NCBI RefSeq assembly: GCF_030272615.1
Contig: NC_081408.1
Location: 404,619,389-404,681,388 of the forward strand
Source: Cryptomeria japonica
Lineage: Eukaryota > Streptophyta > Pinopsida > Cupressales > Cupressaceae
Direction of reading: 5' to 3'
Length of the DNA: 62,000 nucleotides
Of the stretch, positions 45,157-57,473 are shown in pieces (position 1 is the stretch's first letter; every line of letters begins with the position of its first letter). The position numbers were made by a program, and so were the translations under genes. The notes under the pieces are model-generated. The model ran no database searches, was not told the origin of the DNA, and saw only the letters and a list, made by a program, of their open reading frames with translations.

Positions 45157-48100
45157 AACCCAATCACCCTATCACAGAAAAGCTATGAATAGCTATACTA
45201 AGCCAAAGATTTATGTCTCTAATACAAGAAAGGTATATGGTAACTTCAGGGTGCGATGCTACACCCTTGCACTAAAAATCAACACAATGTTTGGTCAAAA
45301 AGGGTGGTCTCTAATCACAAAGGTATTTAGTAAGGTCTAAGATCGTTAGCACCCAAGATAATAGTTGTTGGGAACTTATTTGAGACTTTCATCATCAAAA
45401 CTAGATCCTCACCCAGATTTGTCTTGCATCAGCAAGGAACACATAGGAAATGACAAATGGGTCTTCAGCTGCACTAACCTTTAACTTTTTCCTTTTAATT
45501 CCATTATATAGCCCACTATATAAGTGTGCTTTAGGTCAACCCTAGGGTGATGAGCTCCCCAGGAAAGCTTCCTACTAAAAGAAAAAAGTGTGTCATTATG
45601 CGTTTCTCATACACCTTAAATCCATAAAGGAAAGGGAGAGTATACACGCATAATAGTTTGGGTCCACCCAAATAGAAGTTCAAGTGCACAAGACAGTCAC
45701 ACAAATTTGTTAATTCCCTTAAGAAAATGAAATGTTCTATTCTATCAAATAGTGAAAACACAACAAAAATTAGGTCCCTGAAAACATACGTTAGTAGTTT
45801 GGTTTGTTTGTCTTTGTCATACAATTGTCACATGTTACAAATCCAATGTCAGTAGCAAAATGTCTAACCTAGTGCAGGAAATCAAAAAATCGAAAGAGAA
45901 ATTATTGAAAATAGAAGACAGCAGCAATAAACCAAGTTGTTTTACCTCTCTATCTTATCAGACAATTGTGAAAATATTTTCAACGAATGCAAAATAGATT
46001 TATATCAAAAACAAAAATTTCATTGAATAGAAGAAAAACACATGATTTATGAATGTGATAATCTACACAAACAAATGTGAAAATTAATGCTAACAATTAT
46101 GAAAATCTATGTTGTGGACTGCGCAACTCTGAATCTGTATCTGCAATTTTTTTAGAATTATAACCAAAATCAAAATGTTAGATTATAATTCATTTAGTCC
46201 AATGCCCAAAATATTATAACACATGGAATAATCCATCAAATGCATTTGGTAATTAGTCCATCTTATGTATTCATTAGGTTCAATGAAGAGTTGTTTTGTA
46301 TGGTGCATTCATCTTTGCTATCTTCGGATGCATTTGTGCTAGACACGAAGGTGATATCTAGGAATTCTTAGGTGTACTAAAAGGATAATTCTTTGATTAT
46401 TAACAACCATATGGTAGAAGACAAAAAAAATTAGTAACAAAATTCCAATCATAATAGTATCAATAAACTACAGAAAACCAAGATCATGATAGAAGACACC
46501 AACTTACACCTTGCTGATTTAGAATAGTAAATTGCGAGACTATGGAAAACAATTGCAAAAATTAAAACTAATGAATTTGAAAATACCATAGAAAAGATGC
46601 AAAATCCTATACAAATGCAAAAATCAAAGAGACAAATGTGAAAATCTGGAAACAATTGTGAAATTTGAAACCTGTATCTACAATCACACAAAAAATTAAA
46701 AAATTAGTATGCTATCTTTTCACATTGGGTTTACCAAAATGTGTGCAAGGGAAAGTCATCAATGTTAATTAGATAAGAAAGACAACCACAAAAATTGAAT
46801 CTAAATAATACATTCAATAGCAACACAATAGAGAATTATAATCGAAATCAACAAGAAAACAATATCACAAAATAATGAAGCTAATGTCAACTCCAATATG
46901 CTTTCTCTCCATTGTCCTTCTTCTTCTTATGGGAATGTGGCTCTTGAAGTTGTACTTTGGGAAATACCTGCAATATTATTAGTACAAGAAATATGAAGAT
47001 ACTAGTGGTTATCGAAAAGGGAGGATTGATGTCCAATTTATAGATTTGGAGATGCTTGATTTAATGGTTGAGATCGATTTGGAACAATATTGATTAACAG
47101 TTGATATTCAATGAGATAGGTTGGTGAAAGATAATTACTCATTTTGACAAAATCTGATTGAGAGAATAAATCACTTGGCAGACTAGTCACTTGGAGATTT
47201 AATTGGGAGTGGAACTGAATTAACTGAGTAGGTAGAAAAATTTGATTTCGAAAAAGGGGGAAGTAACTGACTAGTCATAAAAGTTGGTTGTTAAGTCACT
47301 CGGTAGAATTGGATGTCAATCTTAGTCATAAATTTCCACATGTGATGTAGGAAATTAGGAGGAAATGTCATTTGACTTGCATTTGAGTTTTTGAAAATGC
47401 AAAATGAAATTGAAATTAGTGGGAGATGAATTGAATTTGAGTTTGGGGGAAATTTGGTTTATTCAAAATGAAGGGGAAATTAAATTAAATAAATTTAGGA
47501 AATTTATTTAATTAAGAAGACATAGTTAAACAATTAAATAATTTAAAGAAACTATTTAGTTATGGGAAGATGGAGATTGATTTTAATTAAACAATAGAAA
47601 TCATTTAATTAAAGTGGACAATCAAGATTAATTAAATAATAAGATTATTTAATTAATTTAAAGAGGAAATGGTCAATTGATTAAATGATTAAGATGGAAA
47701 TTCAATAATTTAAATGAAAGAATAATATTAATGAACTTAGATTAAATAAATAATTAGAAAATTTTAATTAATATAGAAGAATAATTAGCGATATTAACGT
47801 TATGCAGATGCGGGATAATTTTGAGTGTATACAATAGGCATAAAAGAGATGTAGAGACCATGAAAGTGATAACAAAATGCAAGCTAAATGTGGTCTAAAT
47901 ACTATTTTTTCAAATTTATTGAATTTTTGGGATACTTCAATTTTTTTGAATTTTTGAAGGTTTTTAAATGTTTTTAGGGGATTTTTTTAGGAATATGTGA
48001 ATGTAATGTAAAGGATACTCTAAGATTGTTAATGATTATGTTTAGATCTTGGGAGATGATTATTGGGTGATGACTGATGTGTTGAACCTGTACTAGACTC

Positions 48101-48937
48101 ATGCGTACAAGTCCAACAGATAGGAGATAAACTGATCTAACCTTAGATAGAAGGCAAATCAGTGACAAACAAGATGCAAGGTCCCAAAAATGAATGATTA
48201 ATCTTGTATTTGAACTAAGGTAATTGGATAAATAGATGCGAATTATTTGTTGAATCCAAGAATGTAGGGAAAATACAAGGAAATGAAAGATGCAACCTAA
48301 TTGGTCTAAGTTTTAATTTCAAGTCTGTGTGTGTCAAATTTTAGTTTTATGGAAATTTGAAGATCTTTATTCCAATGATAGGCACAATACAAATCAAAGG
48401 ATGTGCAACAAGTGTGGATAGAAGCACATTAGCAAACTACAATAAAGCAACTTTATTAATTAATTGAGTAGTTATGTCAGATAAATATGTAGGGATATCA
48501 AATAATTGTATATATATTAGACAAATGAGTAGGTTTATCAGATAAATGTGTAGAAAAATTAAACAAATGAGAAGATTTATCAGACAATTTCGTAGAAAAA
48601 GTAATCATAAGGGCAAATTGTTACAAAGGTGACAAAAGTATTGATCAAATGTTTGTCTAGGTTTTCAAATCCACATTATTTTTCTTGTTTGAATTCAGTG
48701 ATCCAATTTCTAGTGATGTAGTAATTTTCAAGAAAGTTTGACCAAAGTTTTAGTTTTAATGTCAATGTTTTGGGCAACAGGATTTCAATTTTCTCCTAGG
48801 TCTAGATGTAGTTTCAATTTTTCAAACTCAAAAGTATTCATGTATAGGTAACTTAGGTTTTTCAATTTTGAGGTTTATTCTTGTTCTTAGGTGTTTAGTA
48901 TTTTAGTTTTCCTAGTCAAAGGTACAGATACAAGTTT
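45157..48937. other. Non-coding AT-rich stretch with retroelement remnants
   Basis: No open frame with a recognisable domain. At 47,833 the text ...GGGATAATTTTGAGTGTATACA reads on - as TGTATACACTCAAAATTATCCC, another LTR-like start similar in form to the one at 45,156. The preceding 600 bp (47,200-47,830) are strongly AT-rich with repeated AATTAAATAA words. 45,670-45,870 resembles 7,960-8,170. These look like one or two eroded LTRs; the boundaries were not resolved. Confidence 0.4.
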
Positions 48938-51794
48938 TGAACACTAGATGTCACTCAGAGTGGGGGGTGAATCAATGATTTCCAAACAACCTTTTTCTAT
49001 CCTATGTGTATATCGGTTAACAGATGTAACATAAAGAAGACATACAGGTTAGATGGGAGGATGACACAAATGCAACCACACATAAAAGGGACACCATATG
49101 TATGAGGAAAACCCAAGATGGGAAAAATGTTGGTGAGAAATGTTGTTGGAGACTACTGCTCCAATCCAGCCTCACAATGAAACATTCAGTTACAACATTT
49201 ACGGCACCAACCCCTAATTTTAGGGCACCAACCCCTGCACCGAGCTCCAACTCATTGATCTTCTATGAATATCATCAATTACAAAAGTAATATTCTTGTT
49301 ACAAAAGAACTTTGTAACTCTCATGTATGTATCTCCACCAGTTCACCTCAACACTGATCTATGTCAGTTCTCTATTCACCTTTTCTCTACAGCAACCTTA
49401 TTTCTTGTTGCACTCGACTCTCTGTTCCACCTTACTCTCTTTTGCACCTTTGTTGGTTCAGCCTCTTCTTCTTCTCTGTCGGTGTAATGCCCCTCTAGGA
49501 AACCCCGAAGGGATAAAGCTAAAACACACAAATGGAGTGCAATAAAAAAAAAAAATTTAAGTTAAACACAACATCAAGATACAACAAGATATCCAAGTTC
49601 AAATTACATAGTGGAAGACATCAACTAACACCTAAAGAGTTTCCCAATGTGATTACTTAATTACACAATTAACTTAACTCACACTAATTAATTCAATAAG
49701 TTGATTGTCTTAATAACAAGATAATTCTTAAACAAGGATAATTTCTTTCAGTAAGACAAAATATAGATCACAAGATAAAGTTCACCCATTAAGGTTTATT
49801 CATACCTTTCATTCATACTTTTCATTAAAATTTAAGTCATGCATCCAATTTAATAACACACTTGAATTTCATCATAAACTAACGAGATCTTTCCATGCAT
49901 ACTTAATTTCCTTAACAATTATAGAATTCATTCTGCAAATCAACTACACTCTTTCATGAACCACATTACTGCATTAAGAGACAACTGAAAACATGCATTT
50001 ACAATTAATTTCATCTAAACCACTTACACATTCTATCAAAATGTCATCCATACATGCTAACACTAAAACATGAAACATAAGAACAAAAGCAACACATAAC
50101 ACCAAAATGATCTCCGAGTTCACCCCTAGAAGGCTACATCTCCAGGTCTGCTCAACTGCAAGACCCCTAAGATAATTAAATAAGTTTAGGGTACACAAGT
50201 TCCACATCATTTACATTCCTGCCATTGAGGTGAATCATACCAATAAACAACCGACCACATCGGTCAATAATTACATAAATGATCCCTACAAAGAAACGGA
50301 TCCAACTGAACATTTTAAAAGCTAATACAAGGTCCACTGCCCAACAATACTCTAACTAGAGACCTAACCCACTATGGTCAACCACAAATCAACACTCGGC
50401 ACCCGCATAAAGGACAGGACCAGTTAAAACACCATCACAAGGCAACAACCAAACTAGAAACCGAAGACATAAACAGGTACCCCAAATCATCCGAACGACA
50501 GGGTCCAAACAAAAATATCAACATAGGACACAATGACAACTCAACCAGAATTGCAATGAAATTAAGCTTGACTGCAAACACCATTTACACAAGATCCTAA
50601 TACAGGCAATCTTTTCTTAAAACAACCAAAAGCATAAATAACTTGCAATCAAATATTTTCCAGACAATAAGAAAGTACAACTATTTAATACAAAGAAATC
50701 AATTTGCCATTTGTCCAATAAGTTAAATATGATCTCATAGAAATAATTCTCCTAATGTATTTTAACATAATTATCAATTAAAATACTTATAAGCTTTTCT
50801 GAAACATTCAAACTATAAACTGGTTTTATAACTATAATATAATTGTATGTGTTGTCTTCATAATCTGATTCTCTTTAACATCCTTAATATAATATGATTG
50901 AACTCGGTGCAGAAGAGATATCAAAGATAAGGAAATTCTCAAGACAACATATGACAAGGTTTAAATAAACCTTCTACACTTCGGACTTGCTCAGAGTCGA
51001 GGTGGGTATACCTTTGTGAACTAAATTCAGACTTTCAAACATAAACCCACAACAAACCAGTCCAGAAAACTAGTGGATTTAATCACCTTGAAACCAACTG
51101 AAACAAAAGAATGCAAATTATACTCATATTCAATATTATGACCAACAAAACATGTAATAGACAACTCCAATCAATACTAGTGACATATCCAAGGTCACAG
51201 AGTCATCTAAAATTCAAACAATACTCCCCAAAACAAAATATCTTCACACATCCCATTGGCTCGACTTCTGTTAATCCTTATATGTGCCTAACACTTATAA
51301 GAATTTATGCATATCAAATTAAACCATGATCATCAAGATTCAAAGTTCCCTACAAAGAGTTCACCGATAGGAATGATCCCTGCATCTTTAATTTCCCTCC
51401 TGAAGAGAAAAGCTAGCGATCACATCTACTGAAAATTGCCTTGCAACCCCATTCAAACAAAATAACCCTGGATTATTCAGAATGAAAGCAGTAAACAAAT
51501 TGCAGGAATACTCGAAGACAACACAAAGTTTACTCAAAAGCCGATGGTCTGCATATTGATATTATTCTTCAAAGAAGTTTTACAAAAACTTTGGAATTTT
51601 TTCCATTACACTTAGAAAAGCTCAGCTATGAATTTCAGCAGCGTTTTCTTACAATTCTTTGCGATCTCCTTATCCTCTAGTCCTGGTATCCATTTATAAC
51701 AACATGGATGCAAAAAGCTTTGGACTTCTCAAGGAGAGTTTGTTACATTCATTTCTTTGAAAACAAAGAGGTTACAAGCTTTTCACAAAAATAG

Positions 51795-54700
51795 TTACAA
51801 GCTCTTTTCGGCCTCTGCAGTTTCTTCAACAGGTTGTTCGGTTGTAACTTCTTCTACCTTTTCATGGGCGCTCTCCAACTGTTTCGGATCATGGGTGGCA
51901 TACTTAGTTGTCCACTCATTATACACATCATCGGTCGGCCATGAGAAATTAATCACTTTAGCTTTAGCTTTGGTCAACCTTTTCTAGGAGTTTCTCATTT
52001 TGTTGGCTTCTGAATTGAGAAAACTATAATGTGCCTTAATTTTCTCTATCTCCTGTATTGCTATAACAAAGAAAGAAGTATCATCTAGATCAATAATTCC
52101 TTTAATTATTGTTGACAGTTTGGCTTCTATCTCCTTAAGCCACATTTGTTTATCCTTCAGTTGATCTGGGCTAGCAAAAACTCCTGGGAGCAACTCAAAA
52201 ACTTGATCAGTATATTCCTTTTTGCACAAATTAACTTTCCTATCAACATTATCCACCTCTACTGCTAATTGTACTAAATCTTTAGTGATGTCACAAGTGG
52301 ATTTAATGATAGGATTGGCCCTTGCTTCATCATAAGATGCACATATAAACTCTAAATCTTGCTCCCTAGGCCTCCACTTGTCAAAAATAGGTGTCAAAAT
52401 GGCCTTATCTCCCCTGAGCTCATTCCATATATCCGAAATTTTACCTACATTATTATATAGCAATGAGGCATTCATTGTATCTACAAAACTGGAAATTGTA
52501 GCCCTTACTCTCTCCTCATACTTATTTGCATATAAGGCCTGAGCTTGTTTTAAATTTTCAAATTCTTCAGGAGTAATCTCAACCATTTGAGAGCTAGTGG
52601 GTGTTGGAGATGGTGGAAACTCAATTATAGGGCTAGTAGGTGGAGGTCTTGCAGGAGAAGAGGAGATCATCAGTGTTGAAGACTCACCTTGATGGTATTG
52701 TCCAGTCAACCGGCTCTGCAGCTTAGCAATGATGTTATCCTTACCTCTTACCTCCTCCTTAGCACTGTTATAAGCCTTCAAAATTGTTTCCAACTTGACT
52801 TGGAGGATCTCTTTTTCTTTGGCTTCCTTTTCTGCTACTGCAACACTAAATTTTGCAGTCTCTAGCACAGTGCTACCAGCTTCCACTACCCCTGTACTCT
52901 ACACTCTCTTCACCATCATCCCACCAAGGTAACTTGACCCTGGGGTATCTTTGCTTTTCTTACTCTCATTTCTCTTGAGAGACCACATGACGAGTGCAGC
53001 ATTATCCTTACTGAAAGTAATTCCCTCCATGGGTTTAGTCTCCTTCATCACTGCATCTAGTACCAGGGCATCTGCTATATCCCACTCGGGTAAAATAAGC
53101 ACTCCAGCTTGTGCCACCATATCTCTCCCTTGCTCAGGGGTGATGGTTTTGAATTCTTCCATCATCTCTTGCTTTATTTCCTCTTCTACCAGGGCTGGAT
53201 CTTTATTAGCCTGCTCACCTTTTCTCTTTTCACATCTAGCATTGTATTTATCTATGTTCTGTTTCCATATAAACTGCATAAATGCTTCTAATGTGACAAA
53301 ATTGTTCTCAGCCAAGAAGGCATTACTTGCCTACTTTATCTCAGGATCCCACTCCTGGCCTTTGAGTTCAGTGGTGGTAATGTCCATTTTAGTAGCAAGG
53401 GGTTCTTCTGGCATTCCTTCTTCCACTTCATCATAAGTGTAGGCAATTTCCCCTAGACTACCTAACTGTAGGAGTTGCTCAGCTGTTGCTTGCTCATCTC
53501 CTATGTGGATAGGGGATTGGGATGGAGAATACAAAGGTGAATCCGATTGTACTTCTTTCCCTACCCTTTTCTTCTTTGGGCTCTCTTGGATTTCAATGAC
53601 ATCTTGCATCTTCCTCTTTCCTTTAGAGGTAGAGGGCTCCCCTGTTGTAGGCATCAACACATTGTAACTAGATTTCTTGTGCAGTGTATAATCACCAGGA
53701 GGGATTGCTTTGCTGGAAGATGACCTACTTAGGACCACTCTTTCCTTTTCAGGGTTGCCTTTGATTACAACTTCCCTCTTCTCCTTCAGTGTCTGCATCA
53801 CATCCTCAAAGCAAACAATTAAAAACTTTATTTTCTCCTCCAGAGGGAAAAAGCTAGACAATGGGTCATAGTTGGCATCAAACTGATGCATGAAATCCAA
53901 GGCTTTCTTATAAGCCACCCATTTCTCTTTCCTCGGCTCCTTCTCATCTAGATCAAACTCATTTCTGATGAGGTCTTCAGGAAACTGAAATTGATGGGGC
54001 CTACCTCTGCATGTTGCTCTCTTTCTAAACATGTCATTGAAAAAATCTTCTAGATCAGCACACCTAGATACTGCAGTAGACAAATGATAAGGCTTGAGAA
54101 AATCCTCAAAGCAATTCCAACCCCCTTTTGTTATTACAAATTGGTGGGCTATGGTAACTGTAGGGAAAATAGTCCCTTTACCCCTGCCTGTCAGTTCTGC
54201 CTCTTGTACACCACCAATTTGTCTAAGGATCTCTACAATTCCCACTTTGAGAGGGACCTGGTAAGGTATCAAGAATGGGGTGCCTCTAAAACCAAACACT
54301 CTGAAAACTGTCGAGACTGGATACAAATAAATGTCACCCCAACTGTGAACAATTTTTATGTTCTCCGCGAATTCTTTTGGTCTTATGAATTCCAAAAGAA
54401 CCTTGGGGATTCTTGGGTTCTCCGAGCAGAGGAGAGTCCTGATCTTGGATGCAAAGTATTTGTCAAACTTCAAGAAACTGGCATCCTCCCTATCCCATGA
54501 CAACACAGTACTCCATAGTTGTATTGGCATCTTTTCTCCTTCTTTCTCCTTGACAAGGTCCAATCCACTAGCAAAGTAGTCACCACCTTTGAAAAGAAAT
54601 AGATGCATCAGGAGTGAGTACCATCTGAAAGGCCTATCCACCTTTCCATTCTTTATTCCTGTTAACCCTCCATGGATAGCGTCAGCAATGAAAGAAGCAT

Positions 54701-55436
54701 AATCAAATGTAATTGCAAGAGAAGGATTCAAAATCTGAGCAATCATTAACAGGTAGTGATTGGGCATATTTGCTTCAGCATCTTCTCCCAAAACTTGGCA
54801 AAGTGCCCAATACATTCCCTTAGCCCTAAGGGTGAACATACTCAATGAAAAGGGCTCTTCTGTGTTGGGTCCTACAACTGTCAACCCACCTATCTTTACA
54901 AAAAATTCCTTGAGTGGCCCATTCCTAAGATGATTCCTCTGTGCACTATAAATTTGAGCTAATGACTTGAAATTTATGGGCTCTAGAAAATTGGTAAACT
55001 CATTAAGCCCAAAAGCATTTCTGAATTCTTCAGCATTAATCTCAATAAGGGTTTTTCCATTTATATCCCGAATGCTTCTTGTGACTGGATCATAGTTGAG
55101 TGCAATTTGGGTCAACAAATCTATGTCCATAAATACCCCTAGGACTACCAATTTCCCAACATCTAATTCCCAAATACTGTTTTGCGGGGCCAGAGAATTT
55201 CTCATTCCAAATCCAATCTTAAATAACCCCAACCCAGACAATCCAACCTGTGGGTCTCTCAACCAGTTACCCTTGTCATATAGTCCTTCTCCTATTTTCA
55301 AACGGGGAGCTCTAAGCACTAATTCTTTTGCCTTCGATGCCTAATTAGTTGACAACATCAACTGTTCAAGAAAATCATCATAGATACTTCTTTCTGAATA
55401 ATTGACTTTGCCAGAAAATTCTCTTTTAGGAGCCAT
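51795..55436 (-). pseudogene. 1,213-codon ORF of unknown function, four in-frame TAGs
   Basis: On - from ATG 55,436 (MAPKREFSGKVNYSERS) to TAA 51,795 in one frame without any frameshift. It is broken by TAG at 55,341-55,343, 53,331-53,333, 52,899-52,901 and 51,984-51,986. N-terminal about 480 residues look globular (YDPVTRSIRDINGKTLIEIN, FRWYSLLMHLFLFKG, FGFRGTPFLIPYQVP). Then comes a basic, NLS-like linker (SKGKRKM..., SPKKKRVGKE), a Ser/Pro-rich stretch and, after about residue 720, mostly helical Glu/Lys-rich sequence with a second Pro-rich insert (SSSPARPPPTSP). I see no protease, RT, integrase, zinc knuckle or transmembrane segment. I do not recognise the family. Its layout resembles LINE ORF3 and retroelement accessory ORFs. 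An unusually long upstream GC-rich region (55,440-56,650) may be its promoter. Confidence 0.8.
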
Positions 55437-55779
55437 TTAAAAAAAATGTAAGAAATGAGTACCGTCCCTAAATACTTCTGTGACAAATCAATATCTTATC
55501 TGAAACACACCACACAGAAATTGCTACACAAGAGTACGAGAAAACCTGTTCTTAACTCGAAGGAATTTGCTTTGTACTTGAAGAAGATAGCTCTGCATCT
55601 ACTCCTCTGCAATAATTCTTTAAAAAGATATCTTCATCCGGTTGATGGGAAATCATATATTGTACCCAGGGTCTTAACTATAACATTGATTCCGCATGCT
55701 TCGGTCGTCCCTTCAAAATTGAATTCATAGGAGAATTCGTATTTTTTGCTCCAATGGGTCACAACGTTCCTGCAAGTCT

Positions 55780-56640
55780 TTCTTTTCGCTCTTTCGCAAC
55801 TTCGCGAAGCATAACTATCGGGCAGCTTTTTCCTGCGAAATAGCACCGACCGTCCGATCAAAAGAAACTTAATCGACCGTTACACTAACTAATAGCCTTG
55901 GCTTCGCACTGGGTCCCTCTTCTCTATTGGCTACGTGCTACCACGTGGCACTCAACCACTGGCCTTGAAATGCCTTTCGCATTTGACTCAACGCTGGCCG
56001 CGTGTCTTTCTCTTATACCGCCGGTTCCACCTTGGCAGGCCCACGGCTTTCTTCTAAGACCACATGTCCCTAGACACGTTACCATCCATCACGACACATG
56101 GACGGTCCTCATTCACTTTCGCTATTTCACAGGGTATAAAGCGAGAGCATCTTACCCCTGCAAAATAGCGCGGGCCGTCAGATCATTTTTTAGTTGATCG
56201 GCTTTTAACCATCTGAATAGGCTTCGGGAGGGGTGGGCCCTCTGACTCACTTTGAACACCTGGTGTACAGTCATCTTTAGAGCTGACATGTCACTTTTTT
56301 ATTTGCCGAGAGAAAGCACTAGGCTCCGATTCATTCTTGACACCTGTATCTGCCATGTCATCTCCTAACCTGCGATGTGACTCACCTCTGGGACCCGCCT
56401 TTTAACCTTTAATCCCAACTTGCTGACTGTTGTAGCTTATGTCGCGTGCCGCCATTTTACTCGCCCTCATTGACCAGCTAGACCACCTAGTTGGCATGCC
56501 ATGTCATTTTTGCAACTTCGCTGGTTTTAAACTATGCGCAACTTCGCCTAGCGAAATAGCGAAAGCCATAGATCCATCCGCGAGATGCACACTACTTACT
56601 GGGCCCGACAACTTTAGGGTGAATACACATAAGGCATAAA
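55780..56640. repeat. GC-rich upstream region with a thrice-repeated box
   Basis: A box of about 28 bp, YCTGCRAAATAGCRC...CCGTCNGATC, occurs at 55,832-55,859, 56,157-56,184 and, more diverged, 56,549-56,575. The spacing is about 325 and 391 bp. The flanking word GCAACTTCGC occurs at about 55,796, 56,511 and 56,538. It is markedly more GC-rich and CpG-rich than all neighbours. It lies 5' of the 1,213-codon ORF, so a promoter/enhancer role is plausible but unproven. A + strand TATA-like GGGTATAAAGCG at about 56,133 is on the wrong strand for that ORF. Confidence 0.6.
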
Positions 56641-56921
56641 TTTTTTGCGATTAATTAACATGACCGCCTAGGCAAACAACAAGGGGGGACACTTCCTACG
56701 ATCCCATGACCCATTACTTAAGTGGATAAAGTAACGAAAGAATAGAAACCAGAGGGTTTTAAACAGACATTAGACGATTTAAAATCAAAAAACCATAAAC
56801 CCTTAAGGCCTAAAACAGAGCTGAAGCATTTGAAAATGCGCCTTACTCAAAATTTCAAAAAAACATAGCCAATTATGGAAAAAGAAAAGCCCATTTTTAA
56901 TCAGTGATAACAGTATGCATA

Positions 56922-56923
<2 letters not shown>

Positions 56924-56984
<61 letters not shown>
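56924..56984. repeat. (TA)n microsatellite
   Basis: About 58 bases of uninterrupted TA dinucleotides. Confidence 0.97.
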
Positions 56985-57077
56985 CTTATAATTATATTAC
57001 AAATATATGTATCAACTCATAACCAGTATTTAAATAACAGTAAAACAATATAATACCCACCATAATGAAAACACATC

Positions 57078-57178
57078 TAATATATAAATATATATAAATA
57101 CATATATATATACATATATACATATATATATACATATATATATATATATGTATATATATATGTATATATATATATATC
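57078..57178. repeat. AT/ACAT-rich microsatellite
   Basis: Interrupted TATA, TACA and TATG runs. The apparent open frame on - is only the low-complexity Ile/Tyr translation of this. Confidence 0.95.
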
Positions 57179-57328
57179 CATATTATATATTTTAAATCAT
57201 AAATTATTCTGATTACCCAACCCCTGGGCACGAAACCCGAAATAGCCACATCACAGTACGCACAGGGGTAAAAGAATAATAATATATAAAAAAAACATTA
57301 ACATGTTGGCCCTCGCACAGTAGCCCAT

Positions 57329-57473
57329 GCTACCGCCAGTAGCAAGTACTACCATCCGGTAGCACTACTACCATAGGTAGCACTGCTACCATAGGTAGCA
57401 GTTGCTACTGCTACCGTCAGTAGTACTGTGTACTACCGCCGGTAGCAGATGCTGTCGTAGGTAGCTCCCTACC
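57329..57473. repeat. Array of CTACC-NNN-GGTAG palindromes
   Basis: Seven short palindromic units occur within 145 bp: CTACCGCCAGTAG, CTACCATCCGGTAG, CTACCATAGGTAG (twice), CTACCGTCAGTAG, CTACCGCCGGTAG and CTGTCGTAGGTAG, separated by 5-13 bp. Each could form a small hairpin. It is much GC-richer than the flanking AT-rich DNA. Confidence 0.88.

Noticed and set aside
52951-53436. 161-codon + strand frame (and 54,084-54,500)
   Set aside because: Antisense shadows of the 1,213-codon ORF.
51984-55319. Treating the open segments of the unknown ORF as separate genes
   Set aside because: All are in one frame separated only by single TAG codons, with continuous sequence character; one broken gene is the simpler reading.
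56992-57249. 85-codon - strand frame rich in Ile and Tyr
   Set aside because: Translation of the TA/TACA microsatellite.
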